Assembly: GCA_046732795.1 (NCBI GenBank)
Contig: JBKPNV010000044.1
Coordinates: forward strand, 28,137 to 92,136
DNA from: Gp6-AA40 sp046732795
GTDB taxonomy: Bacteria > Acidobacteriota > Vicinamibacteria > Vicinamibacterales > UBA2999
Reading direction: 5' to 3'
DNA: 64,000 nucleotides
The notes beneath the pieces were generated by a model. The model searched no databases and was not told the origin of the DNA. It worked only from the letters and a program-made list of their open reading frames with translations. The position numbers were made by a program, and so were the translations under genes. Of this stretch, positions 50,709 to 57,986 are shown in pieces (position 1 is the stretch's first letter; each line of letters begins with the position of its first letter).

Positions 50709-52349
50709 ATGAGCGGATCGGAGGCACTGGCACGTGGCCGGGCGGCCTGTGAGCGTCAGGCGTGGGCCGAAGCGTTTCGTGAACTCACGCTCGCGGGCCG
50801 GGAGAGCGTCCTCGCGCCCGAAGATCTCGACCGTCTCGCCACCGCCGCCTACCTGGTCGGCGAAGAAGCGCTCAGCGCCGATGCGCGCGCTCGTGCCCAC
50901 GCGGGCTTTGTCGAAAGCGGTGAGCTGATCGCGGCGGCGCGAAGCGCATTCTGGCTTGGCTATGCGCTCATCAGCGAGCCGGCGCAACGGGCACAGGCCA
51001 ACGGGTGGCTTGCGCGCGCGCGGCGATTGCTCGATGAGTGCGGCGCGAATACCGTCGAACATGGGTTTCTGCTCTGCACCTCCGGCTACCAAAAACTCAT
51101 CGAAGACGACCTCACAGCCGCGCTCGAGAACTTCGAGCAGGCAGCGCGCATCGGCACTCGTTTCCGGAACACGGATGTGACCTCGCTCGCCCGGCACGCG
51201 CAGGCGCGGGTGCTCCTCAGGATGAACCGCAGGACCGAAGGGTTCGCGCTACTCGACGAAGTCATGCTGGCGGTCACGGGCGGCGAGGTCGTGCCAATGG
51301 TCGCCGGCGTGATTTATTGCAGCGTCATCAGTGCCTGTCATGACGTGTTCGATTCCCGCCGGGCGCAGGAGTGGACTGAGGCGCTCAGCAGCTGGTGCAC
51401 CACACATCCCGATGTGGTCCCTTTCCGCGGGCAGTGCCTTGTCCGGCGTTCGGAGCTGATGCAGCTGCACGGCGCATGGGAGGAAGCGCTGGCGGAAGCC
51501 GAACGTGCGAGTACGTGGCTGGCGCGTACGACGACCGCGCCGGATGCCGGCCCGGCGCACTATCAGCAAGGTGAACTCTACCGCCTTCGCGGCGACCTGG
51601 CTCGCGCAGAGGAGTCGTACCGGCGAGCCAGCCAAGCCGGACGTAAGCCGCACCCCGGCCTCGCGCTGCTGCGCCTCGCACAAGGAAATGTCGAGGCCGC
51701 TGGGACGGCAGTCCGTCGAATGCTGGAAGAGACACGCGAGGCGCGCGGCCGCGCGCGCGTGCTGGGCGCCGCAGTCGAGATCATGATCGCGGAGCGCGAT
51801 CTGCCATCGGCGCGCATGGCGGCAGAGGAACTGTCGCATATTGCCCGCGAATACGACTCCGTTTTGCTCCACGCGGCAGCAGCCTACGCGGCCGGTGCGA
51901 TCGCACTGGCGGCCGGGGATGCGGCGAGATCACTCGAGCCGCTCCGGACAGCCTGGGCAGCCTGGCAAGAACTGCGCGCGCCCTACGATGTGGGGCGGGC
52001 CCGAGAACTGATTGGCCGCGCGTACCGTGAGCTCGGCGATGAGGACGGGGCGCAGATGGAGTTCGACGCTGCGCAGGACACGTTCGACCGACTTGGCGCC
52101 GCTCCCGATGCTGCTCGCGTTGCCACCCTCGCGCTCCCGTCGAGAGCACGGAAATCCGATGGGCTCACGGGCCGCGAGGTGGAAGTGCTACGACTCGTCG
52201 CAACCGGGAAAACCAATCGCGCGATCGCGCACGATCTGGACATCAGCGAGAAAACCGTCGCCCGTCACTTGAGCAATATCTTTACCAAGCTCGATCTGCC
52301 ATCCCGCGCGGCAGCCACGGCTTACGCGTACGAGCACAAGCTGCTCTGA
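50709..52349 (+). CDS. LuxR-family regulator with TPR-type sensor region
   Basis: The protein is 546 residues. Residues 1-470 are all-helical, with TPR-like pairs such as ALENFEQAARIGTRFRNTD, ALAEAERASTWLARTT and RGDLARAEESYRRASQAGRK. The C-terminal ~65 residues are a LuxR HTH: LTGREVEVLRLVATGKTNRA, then DISEKTVARHLSNIFTKLDL. There is no N-terminal AAA/STAND ATPase, unlike MalT-type proteins, so it is a TPR-LuxR short form. Its ligand is unknown. It is monocistronic, and the next gene (flavin monooxygenase) is a natural candidate target. Confidence 0.85.
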   Translation: MSGSEALARGRAACERQAWAEAFRELTLAGRESVLAPEDLDRLATAAYLVGEEALSADARARAHAGFVESGELIAAARSAFWLGYALISEPAQRAQANGWLARARRLLDECGANTVEHGFLLCTSGYQKLIEDDLTAALENFEQAARIGTRFRNTDVTSLARHAQARVLLRMNRRTEGFALLDEVMLAVTGGEVVPMVAGVIYCSVISACHDVFDSRRAQEWTEALSSWCTTHPDVVPFRGQCLVRRSELMQLHGAWEEALAEAERASTWLARTTTAPDAGPAHYQQGELYRLRGDLARAEESYRRASQAGRKPHPGLALLRLAQGNVEAAGTAVRRMLEETREARGRARVLGAAVEIMIAERDLPSARMAAEELSHIAREYDSVLLHAAAAYAAGAIALAAGDAARSLEPLRTAWAAWQELRAPYDVGRARELIGRAYRELGDEDGAQMEFDAAQDTFDRLGAAPDAARVATLALPSRARKSDGLTGREVEVLRLVATGKTNRAIAHDLDISEKTVARHLSNIFTKLDLPSRAAATAYAYEHKLL

Positions 52350-52463
52350 CGGGCGGCCTGCATAGAACTACCCATAGCCGATTGCGCGGACGCTGCGCAT
52401 TTCGGTCGATGCGCGGCCACGAGCCGACGTTCTAAGTTGTTCATGGGCTGCATGACCGCGTCG

Positions 52464-52485
52464 CGGCGAGTCTTCAGACTCGTCG
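52464..52485. promoter_or_regulatory. inverted repeat in the monooxygenase leader
   Basis: CGAGTCT-TC-AGACTCG, extended to ten base pairs with one wobble, lies about 28 bases upstream of the flavin monooxygenase ATG. It precedes a GGGAGGAG ribosome site. It may be an operator for the LuxR-type neighbour or a leader hairpin. Confidence 0.3.
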
Positions 52486-52512
52486 TGAACCGTCCCAGTC
52501 AGGGAGGAGACC

Positions 52513-53640
52513 ATGCGAGGCGAACGTCAAACAGCGCAAGTCAATACGATCGTCATCGGCGCCGGGCAGGCGGGATTGTCGGTCGGCTACCACCTCAAAC
52601 AACGCGGCGTACCGTTCCTCATCCTCGACGCGGAGGCACGAGTCGGCGACCAGTGGCGGCATCGCTGGGATTCCCTTCGCCTTTTTACCCCGGCACGCTT
52701 CGCCGGTCTCGATGGCCTGCCGTTTCCGGCGCCGCCGCACTACTTCCCGACCAAAGACGAGATGGCGAACTTCCTCGAGAGCTATGCCCGCACGTTCGCA
52801 CTGCCCGTGCAGTCTGCGACCCGGGTCGAGCGGGTGTCGCGACACGGCGACGGCTTTCTCGTCATCGCCGGCGAGCAGCGATTCGAAGTGCAGAACGTCA
52901 TTGTCGCCATGGCGAACTTTCAACGTCCTCGCAGACCTCAGTTTGCCACCGAGCTGAATCCCGACATCGTGCAACTGCATTCATTCGATTACCGCAATCC
53001 GTCGCAGCTCAACGCGGGCGATGTCCTCGTCGTCGGCGCCGGCAACTCTGGAGCCGAGATCGCTCTCGAGACGTCACGCACGCACAGGACATGGATGGCC
53101 GGCCGCGATGTCGGTCACGTGCCGTTCCACATCGACGGTTTTCTGGCGCGCCTGTTTCTTCTGCGTGTCGTCCTGCGGCTCGTTTTTCATCGCATCCTGA
53201 CGGTCGCCACTCCGCTCGGCCGCGCCGCGCGCCCGAAGGTGCTGCACGTCGGCGGACCGCTCGTGCGCACCAAGCCCAGGGATCTGGCCGCAGCCGGTGT
53301 CGAACGCGTTCCGCGTATGACCGGCGTTCAACGCGGACTTCCGGTGCTCGACGACGGACGCGTGCTCGACGTCAAGAACATCGTCTGGTGTACGGGGTTC
53401 GATCCCGGGTTCTCGTGGCTCGACGTGCCGGTGTTCGGGCCGAACGGCGATCCTCAGCACGAGCACGGTGTGGTGGCGAGCCACCCCGGGCTGTACTTCG
53501 TCGGGTTGCACTTTCTGTATGCGTTCTCCTCGACGATGATTCACGGCGTGGGACGCGATGCGGAACGGATTGCGAATCACGCCGCGGCGCGGGCACGCTC
53601 GTGCGCGCCGGCGATGCCTGCCGCGGCGAGCGCGGCATGA
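52513..53640 (+). CDS. flavin-containing monooxygenase-like oxidoreductase (CzcO type)
   Basis: The 375-residue FAD/NADPH enzyme has FAD-binding motif VIGAGQAGLSVGYHL near residue 14, typical RVGDQWRHRWDSLRLFTPA after it, and the NADPH motif VVGAGNSGAEIALE near residue 176. The late VWCTGFDPGFSWLD matches the ATG/CTG-F-x-P signature before the second flavin contact. This layout is that of CzcO-like monooxygenases and bacterial FMO/Baeyer-Villiger relatives. The substrate is open. SD GGGAGGAG is eight bases ahead. The next promoter begins directly at its stop codon. Confidence 0.85.
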   Translation: MRGERQTAQVNTIVIGAGQAGLSVGYHLKQRGVPFLILDAEARVGDQWRHRWDSLRLFTPARFAGLDGLPFPAPPHYFPTKDEMANFLESYARTFALPVQSATRVERVSRHGDGFLVIAGEQRFEVQNVIVAMANFQRPRRPQFATELNPDIVQLHSFDYRNPSQLNAGDVLVVGAGNSGAEIALETSRTHRTWMAGRDVGHVPFHIDGFLARLFLLRVVLRLVFHRILTVATPLGRAARPKVLHVGGPLVRTKPRDLAAAGVERVPRMTGVQRGLPVLDDGRVLDVKNIVWCTGFDPGFSWLDVPVFGPNGDPQHEHGVVASHPGLYFVGLHFLYAFSSTMIHGVGRDAERIANHAAARARSCAPAMPAAASAA

Positions 53641-53669
53641 TTGACATGATTTTGCACACGATGTACAAG
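53641..53669 (+). promoter_or_regulatory. promoter of the winged-helix gene, possibly leaderless
   Basis: TTGACA at 53641-53646 is a perfect -35, followed after 17 bases by TACAAG as -10. The start codon GTG 53678 is eight bases past the -10, so the transcript could begin at or near the start codon. No Shine-Dalgarno sequence is present, in agreement with a leaderless mRNA. Confidence 0.45.
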
Positions 53670-53677
53670 TTCATGTT

Positions 53678-54151
53678 GTGGCACCGGAACAGTATCGTGA
53701 GGCGCTCAATGCCGCCATTCGCGAGTACGAAGCCCTCGGCGCACAGCGACGTGAAATCGATGAACGACTCGCCCAGCTCGCGCAGACGATAGGCACGCTC
53801 AATCGTCTGTGCGGGTTCGTTTCCAACGTGCCGTGGGGGCTGACCGACGCGTGCCGCGTCGTGCTCAAGAATGCCGGGAGGGCGATGACGCCGACGGAAG
53901 TGCGTGACCGCCTCGAAGCCATCGGCGTCGATCTCGGCAGATACACCAACAGCCTCGCCGCGGTTCACACCGTGCTCAAGCGACTCAACCAGTCGCAGGA
54001 AGTCCTTTTCCTCGAGCGTCCGTCCGGCAAGTTCGCTTGCGAGTGGCGTCCGTCGATTCGCCCCGTGCTCTTCTCCGAAAGCGCGCTTGCGGCCCACCTC
54101 GCCTCGCACGCCGCTCCCGAGCCACGTCGGAAAAGAAAGAAAAAGACGTGA
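53678..54151 (+). CDS. coiled-coil plus HARE-HTH-like winged-helix protein
   Basis: The protein is 157 residues. Residues 1-45 are a heptad-rich coiled coil (AIREYEALGAQRREIDERLA). Residues 55-125 form a winged helix of the HARE-HTH type: GLTDACRVVLKNAGRAMTPT, then EVRDRLEAIGVDLGRYTNSL and AAVHTVLKRL. HARE-HTH domains occur in chromatin factors and bacterial nucleic-acid proteins. The C-terminus is a basic tail (PRRKRKKKT). It likely binds DNA. It is translationally coupled to a PCMT-like methyltransferase through GTGA overlap. That pairing is unexplained. Confidence 0.65.
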   Translation: MAPEQYREALNAAIREYEALGAQRREIDERLAQLAQTIGTLNRLCGFVSNVPWGLTDACRVVLKNAGRAMTPTEVRDRLEAIGVDLGRYTNSLAAVHTVLKRLNQSQEVLFLERPSGKFACEWRPSIRPVLFSESALAAHLASHAAPEPRRKRKKKT

Positions 54152-55002
54152 CGACACTGACGGAACAGCGGCGGTTCTTTGCCGAGGAGATCGAAACCCT
54201 CTGTGACCTTCACTCCAAGGCCCTGGTCGAAGCATTCGCGACGACGTCTCGCGAGCGTTTCCTTCCGCCCGGTCCGTGGATTGTCCGGAGCGAGACGGAC
54301 TACTTCTCAGGCGCGCCGCGCAAAACACCCGACGCCGATCCGCGCCGCGTGTATCACAACGTCGCGGTTGCCATCGATATCGAGAAGCAGTTATTCAATG
54401 GCGCGCCGTCGCTCCTCGGCCTGTGCATCGATCGGCTGGTCATCCGGTCCGGCGATCGCGCACTCCACGTCGGATGCGGTCCTGGATATTACTCGGCGCT
54501 CATCGCCGGCTGCGTAGGACCAACGGGGCGCGTCGTCGCCATCGAGATCGAAGAAGCGCTGGCCGAATCAGCCCGGAACAATCTCGCCACATATCCCCAG
54601 GTGGAGGTCGGGCGCGGGGATGGCACGAGTATCGGCGACGAACGCTTCGACGCCATCTTGATCAACGCGGGCGTCACCCATCCGCAGGCCGCGTGGCTCG
54701 ATGCGCTCAACCCTGGCGGACGATTGATCCTGCCGCTGACCGCAACGATGCCGGCAATGGGCCCGATCGGCAAAGGCCCTCTTCTGTTGCTCACCAAGCG
54801 CGACGACGACTTCGAGGCACGTCTCATCACGGTGGTGGCCATCTACTCCGCCGTCGGACTCCGCGACTCGACGATGAATGAACGGCTCGGAAACGCGCTG
54901 ATGCGCGGACAGTATCCCCGCTTCACACGGCTTCGCCGCGATCGGCACGACGAATCGCCGGCGTGCTGGCTGCACGGTGCCGACTTCTGTCTGTCGGCAT
55001 AG
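54148..55002 (+). CDS. PCMT-like methyltransferase (protein-L-isoaspartate O-methyltransferase fold)
   Basis: The 284-residue SAM-dependent methyltransferase has motif I as LHVGCGPGYYSALIAGCVGP near residue 112. The acidic strand-2 end is VVAIEIEEALAESA, and motif post-I has FDAILINAGVTHPQAAWLD, where PCMT has a related ILVTAAAxxVP. The N-terminal SRERFLPPGPW resembles the PCMT substrate loop (R-x-x-F-x-P). Together these suggest a repair methyltransferase relative, although the mid-region diverges enough that another substrate is possible. I start it at GTG 54148, which overlaps the winged-helix gene stop. A seven-base-period repeat follows its end. Confidence 0.72.
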   Translation: MTTLTEQRRFFAEEIETLCDLHSKALVEAFATTSRERFLPPGPWIVRSETDYFSGAPRKTPDADPRRVYHNVAVAIDIEKQLFNGAPSLLGLCIDRLVIRSGDRALHVGCGPGYYSALIAGCVGPTGRVVAIEIEEALAESARNNLATYPQVEVGRGDGTSIGDERFDAILINAGVTHPQAAWLDALNPGGRLILPLTATMPAMGPIGKGPLLLLTKRDDDFEARLITVVAIYSAVGLRDSTMNERLGNALMRGQYPRFTRLRRDRHDESPACWLHGADFCLSA

Positions 55003-55021
55003 CACCGGCCTTCCTGGGACT

Positions 55022-55070
55022 CTTGACCTTCGACCTTTGCGGACCTTCGACATTTGACTTTTGACCTTCT
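55022..55070. repeat. degenerate heptamer tandem repeat (TTTGACC-like)
   Basis: Seven consecutive units of seven bases can be laid out (CTTGACC, TTCGACC, TTTGCGG, ACCTTCG, ACATTTG, ACTTTTG, ACCTTCT). The tract ends 40 bases before the padR start, where its promoter would be expected. Confidence 0.65.
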
Positions 55071-55109
55071 TGTCCGTAGTCTCCTGTCGAAGCACAAAGG
55101 GAGCGTCGC

Positions 55110-55442
55110 ATGTCTGACGATCAGCTCGATCTTCCGCAGGGAACACTCGACCTCCTGATTCTGAAGACGCTGACTCTGGAGCCGCGCCATGGGTGGGCGA
55201 TCTCGGAACGACTCCATCAGATTTCCAGCGCCACGCTCAACATCCGGCAGGGTTCGCTGTACCCCGCGTTACATCGGCTGGAGCGTCGCGGGTTGATCAA
55301 GGCGTCGTGGGGGACGTCGGACAACAACCGGCGCGCGAAGTACTACGAGCTGACCAAGCGTGGGCGCGCCCGCCTCGATCAGGAAATCTCGGCCTGGCGC
55401 AGGTTGAGCGCCGTGGTCTCGCAGGTCCTCGAGAGCGTTTAG
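55110..55442 (+). CDS. PadR-family transcriptional regulator
   Basis: This 110-residue PadR protein has the winged helix LPQGTLDLLILKTLTLEPRHGWAI over about residues 8-31, then IRQGSLYPALHRLERRGLI with the Y-P-A-L-x-R-L signature and the wing KASWGTSDNNRRAKYYELT. A short C-terminal helix gives dimerisation. Small PadR proteins of this class sit ahead of ADOP-type FtsX permeases across acidobacteria, as here, with nine bases to the first permease. Its operator is not obvious; the heptamer repeat region lies just upstream. Confidence 0.93.
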   Translation: MSDDQLDLPQGTLDLLILKTLTLEPRHGWAISERLHQISSATLNIRQGSLYPALHRLERRGLIKASWGTSDNNRRAKYYELTKRGRARLDQEISAWRRLSAVVSQVLESV

Positions 55443-55451
55443 CAAGTCGCC

Positions 55452-57983
55452 ATGCTCCTCCTCGATTTCGTTCGCGACGTCCGCTACGCCGTGCGACAAC
55501 TGCGACGCTCGCCCGCCTTCGCCGTCAGCGCCCTCCTCTGCCTCGCGCTCGGCATCGGCGCGACGACCGCAATCTTCAGCGTCGTGAATACGATCGTGCT
55601 CCGGCCGCTGCCGTATCCGGATTCGGATCGCCTCGTCCAGCTCATTGAGAACGTCCCGTCGTCCGTTCCCGGACGCCCTCCGAGCCAACGTGCGTATACG
55701 TTTCAGGAGTTTCTCGACTGGCAGTCGCAGTCCAGGACGTTGTCCGACGGCATCGCCACAGGCGGGGTCGGTCAACGGTTGGTGAGGACACCTCAGGGCG
55801 TTGTCGGGCTCTGGGGGGCACTCTTTTCATCCGACGCATTCAGCAGGCTCGGTGTACCCGCAGTGATCGGCCGCACCTTCAACGGTGGGGATGCCGCAAA
55901 TCCGGACGTCGTTGTCCTCAGTTTCGACACATGGCAGAGATACTTCGACAGCGACCCTGCCGTGGTCGGACGAGTTCTCGAGTTCCAGGGCGGTGCGCTC
56001 ATCGGACCTGTGAGGCCACGGGTGATGACGGTCATCGGCGTCCTCCCGCCAACCGGCGTTCCCAACGGTTCGTTCGACTTCTATTGGCCCCTCGTCGTTG
56101 CCGATCCCGCAACAGCGCGGGTAGGAATGATCTTCAAACTCTCGCCAGGCGTCTCCCTCGAGACGGCGCGCGAGGAGGCCACTGTCATCGGCACCGCAAT
56201 GCGTCCGCCGCTGCCCGCCAATAGCAACCCTCTCACCATGCCGCGATTCGAGGTGCAACGTCTCAAGGATCGCGCCGTTCACGAGATCGAGCCGGCACTT
56301 CGCGTGTTCCTTGCGGCTGTTGTCGTGGTCCTCGTCATCGTCTGCGCCAATGTGGCAAACCTGCTGCTCGCACGCGGAACGGCGAGACACCGCGAGCTCG
56401 GGGTGCGGCTGGCGATCGGCGCCAGCCGCAGGCGCGTCGTTCGTCAGATCATGACCGAGTCGCTCGTGCTGGCGATGGCAGGTGGCGCGCTGGGCTCGGT
56501 GCTCGCCGCCGGCGGCGTCTGGTTGATCAAGCAACTCGCGACGGTCGAAGCGCCAGGCATCTATCGGCTGATGTTCGGCACGACGCTCCTGCCGCGCGTC
56601 AACGAGGTGACGGTCGATTTCAGAGTCCTGAGTACTGCGCTCGCGCTGGCTGTCCTGACCAGCGTGGTGTTCGGCGTCTTGCCGGCCCTGATGCTGTCGC
56701 GCTCGACTCGCACGTTGAGCTCCCGCGTACGCGTCAGCGCCGGTCACGCCGAGTCACGCACTCGAGCGGCGTTGGTCGTCGCGCAGGTAGTCATGGCCAC
56801 TGTGCTGCTCGTGGGCGGGGGACTCCTTGCAAACAGCTTCATCAACCTGTCTCGAGTCAACAACGGATATGACCCGTCGAACGTCCTCGCTTTCAACCTG
56901 CTCGTCCCCAACCAGTACTCGGTCGCCCGAAAGGCTGAAATCATCGACCGGCTGCTGACCCGGCTTCACGGCTCCGCCGGCGTACGGTCGGTGGGATTCT
57001 CGCGGCACGGTCTCCTCATCGGGGAGGAACTGTTCATCGGCTCGTGGGTGCCGCCGGGCCGGACGCTCGAGGATGTGCGTAACGCGAGGACCCGGGTCCG
57101 ATCGGTCAGTGATGGTTACCTGTCTGCGATGGGCGTCCCGCTGCTCGGCGGTCGCTACTTCGACGCGCGTGACACGGCGACGGCGGCTCAGACAGCCGTG
57201 GTGATCAGCCGCTCAGCGGCGCGCCAGTACTTCAGTGAGGCCAATCCGATCGGACGCGTGCTGGACTGGCACTTCGCCGCAGGCCACGTGCAACCCATGA
57301 CCGTCATCGGCATTGTCGAGGACATCCGGCAGGAGTCGCCCACTGATGAAGTGTTTCCTGAAATCTTCGTTGACTATCGCCAGTTCCTGACGCTCATGGA
57401 GCGAGCGAAGCAACCGCCGCAGCGACAGGACGCTTTCGCCATCGGATTTCTCTCCTTCGCCATCCGCGTGAGCGGCGATCCGGCCTCGTTGGTACCCGAG
57501 GTTCGTCGGATCGTGCGCGACGTCGACCCCGATGCTGGTATCGATGCGATCATCCCAATGAACCGTCTGGCGTCGAGCGTCGTCGCCCGCGAGCGCTTTT
57601 ACGCGCTGATGCTGGGCCTCTTCGCGAGTCTTGCCGCCGCAGTTGCCGCAATCGGCGTATATGGCGTACTGACGTACGCCGTCATTCAACGGACGCAGGA
57701 AATCGGAATCCGAATGGCCATCGGGGCACAGCGCTCCACCGTGCTCGCGCTCGTTTTCCGAAAAGGGTTCGCGCTCACAGCGGCCGGCATCGCTCTCGGG
57801 CTGGTCGGTGCAGCCGTCGGCTCCCGCGCGCTGCAGGGGATGCTGTTCGGAGTAACGCCACTCGATCCGATGACGTTTCTCGCGGTGTCGGCGCTGTTTG
57901 CGCTCATGGCGGCGTTCGCCTGCTATTTACCGGCCCGGCGCGCGACGAAAGTCGACGCCATCGTGGCTTTGAGAAGCGAGTAG
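55452..57983 (+). CDS. FtsX-type ABC permease (ADOP family), without prefix domain
   Basis: This 843-residue permease has two FtsX/MacB halves. Each has a helix plus periplasmic MacB-PCD domain followed by three helices. The opening DFVRDVRYAVRQLRRSPAFA and LALGIGATTAIFSVVNTIVLRPLPYPDSDRL is the standard ADOP start. The three-helix blocks are near 283-425 and 730-835, with RRVVRQIMTESLVLAMAGG and AIGAQRSTVLALVFRKGFAL coupling helices. The N-terminal ~60-residue permease-prefix domain seen in the next gene is missing. ADOP permeases have no fused ATPase and their substrates are unknown. It lies between padR and the second ADOP gene, four bases apart. Confidence 0.92.
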   Translation: MLLLDFVRDVRYAVRQLRRSPAFAVSALLCLALGIGATTAIFSVVNTIVLRPLPYPDSDRLVQLIENVPSSVPGRPPSQRAYTFQEFLDWQSQSRTLSDGIATGGVGQRLVRTPQGVVGLWGALFSSDAFSRLGVPAVIGRTFNGGDAANPDVVVLSFDTWQRYFDSDPAVVGRVLEFQGGALIGPVRPRVMTVIGVLPPTGVPNGSFDFYWPLVVADPATARVGMIFKLSPGVSLETAREEATVIGTAMRPPLPANSNPLTMPRFEVQRLKDRAVHEIEPALRVFLAAVVVVLVIVCANVANLLLARGTARHRELGVRLAIGASRRRVVRQIMTESLVLAMAGGALGSVLAAGGVWLIKQLATVEAPGIYRLMFGTTLLPRVNEVTVDFRVLSTALALAVLTSVVFGVLPALMLSRSTRTLSSRVRVSAGHAESRTRAALVVAQVVMATVLLVGGGLLANSFINLSRVNNGYDPSNVLAFNLLVPNQYSVARKAEIIDRLLTRLHGSAGVRSVGFSRHGLLIGEELFIGSWVPPGRTLEDVRNARTRVRSVSDGYLSAMGVPLLGGRYFDARDTATAAQTAVVISRSAARQYFSEANPIGRVLDWHFAAGHVQPMTVIGIVEDIRQESPTDEVFPEIFVDYRQFLTLMERAKQPPQRQDAFAIGFLSFAIRVSGDPASLVPEVRRIVRDVDPDAGIDAIIPMNRLASSVVARERFYALMLGLFASLAAAVAAIGVYGVLTYAVIQRTQEIGIRMAIGAQRSTVLALVFRKGFALTAAGIALGLVGAAVGSRALQGMLFGVTPLDPMTFLAVSALFALMAAFACYLPARRATKVDAIVALRSE

Positions 57984-57986
57984 CAC

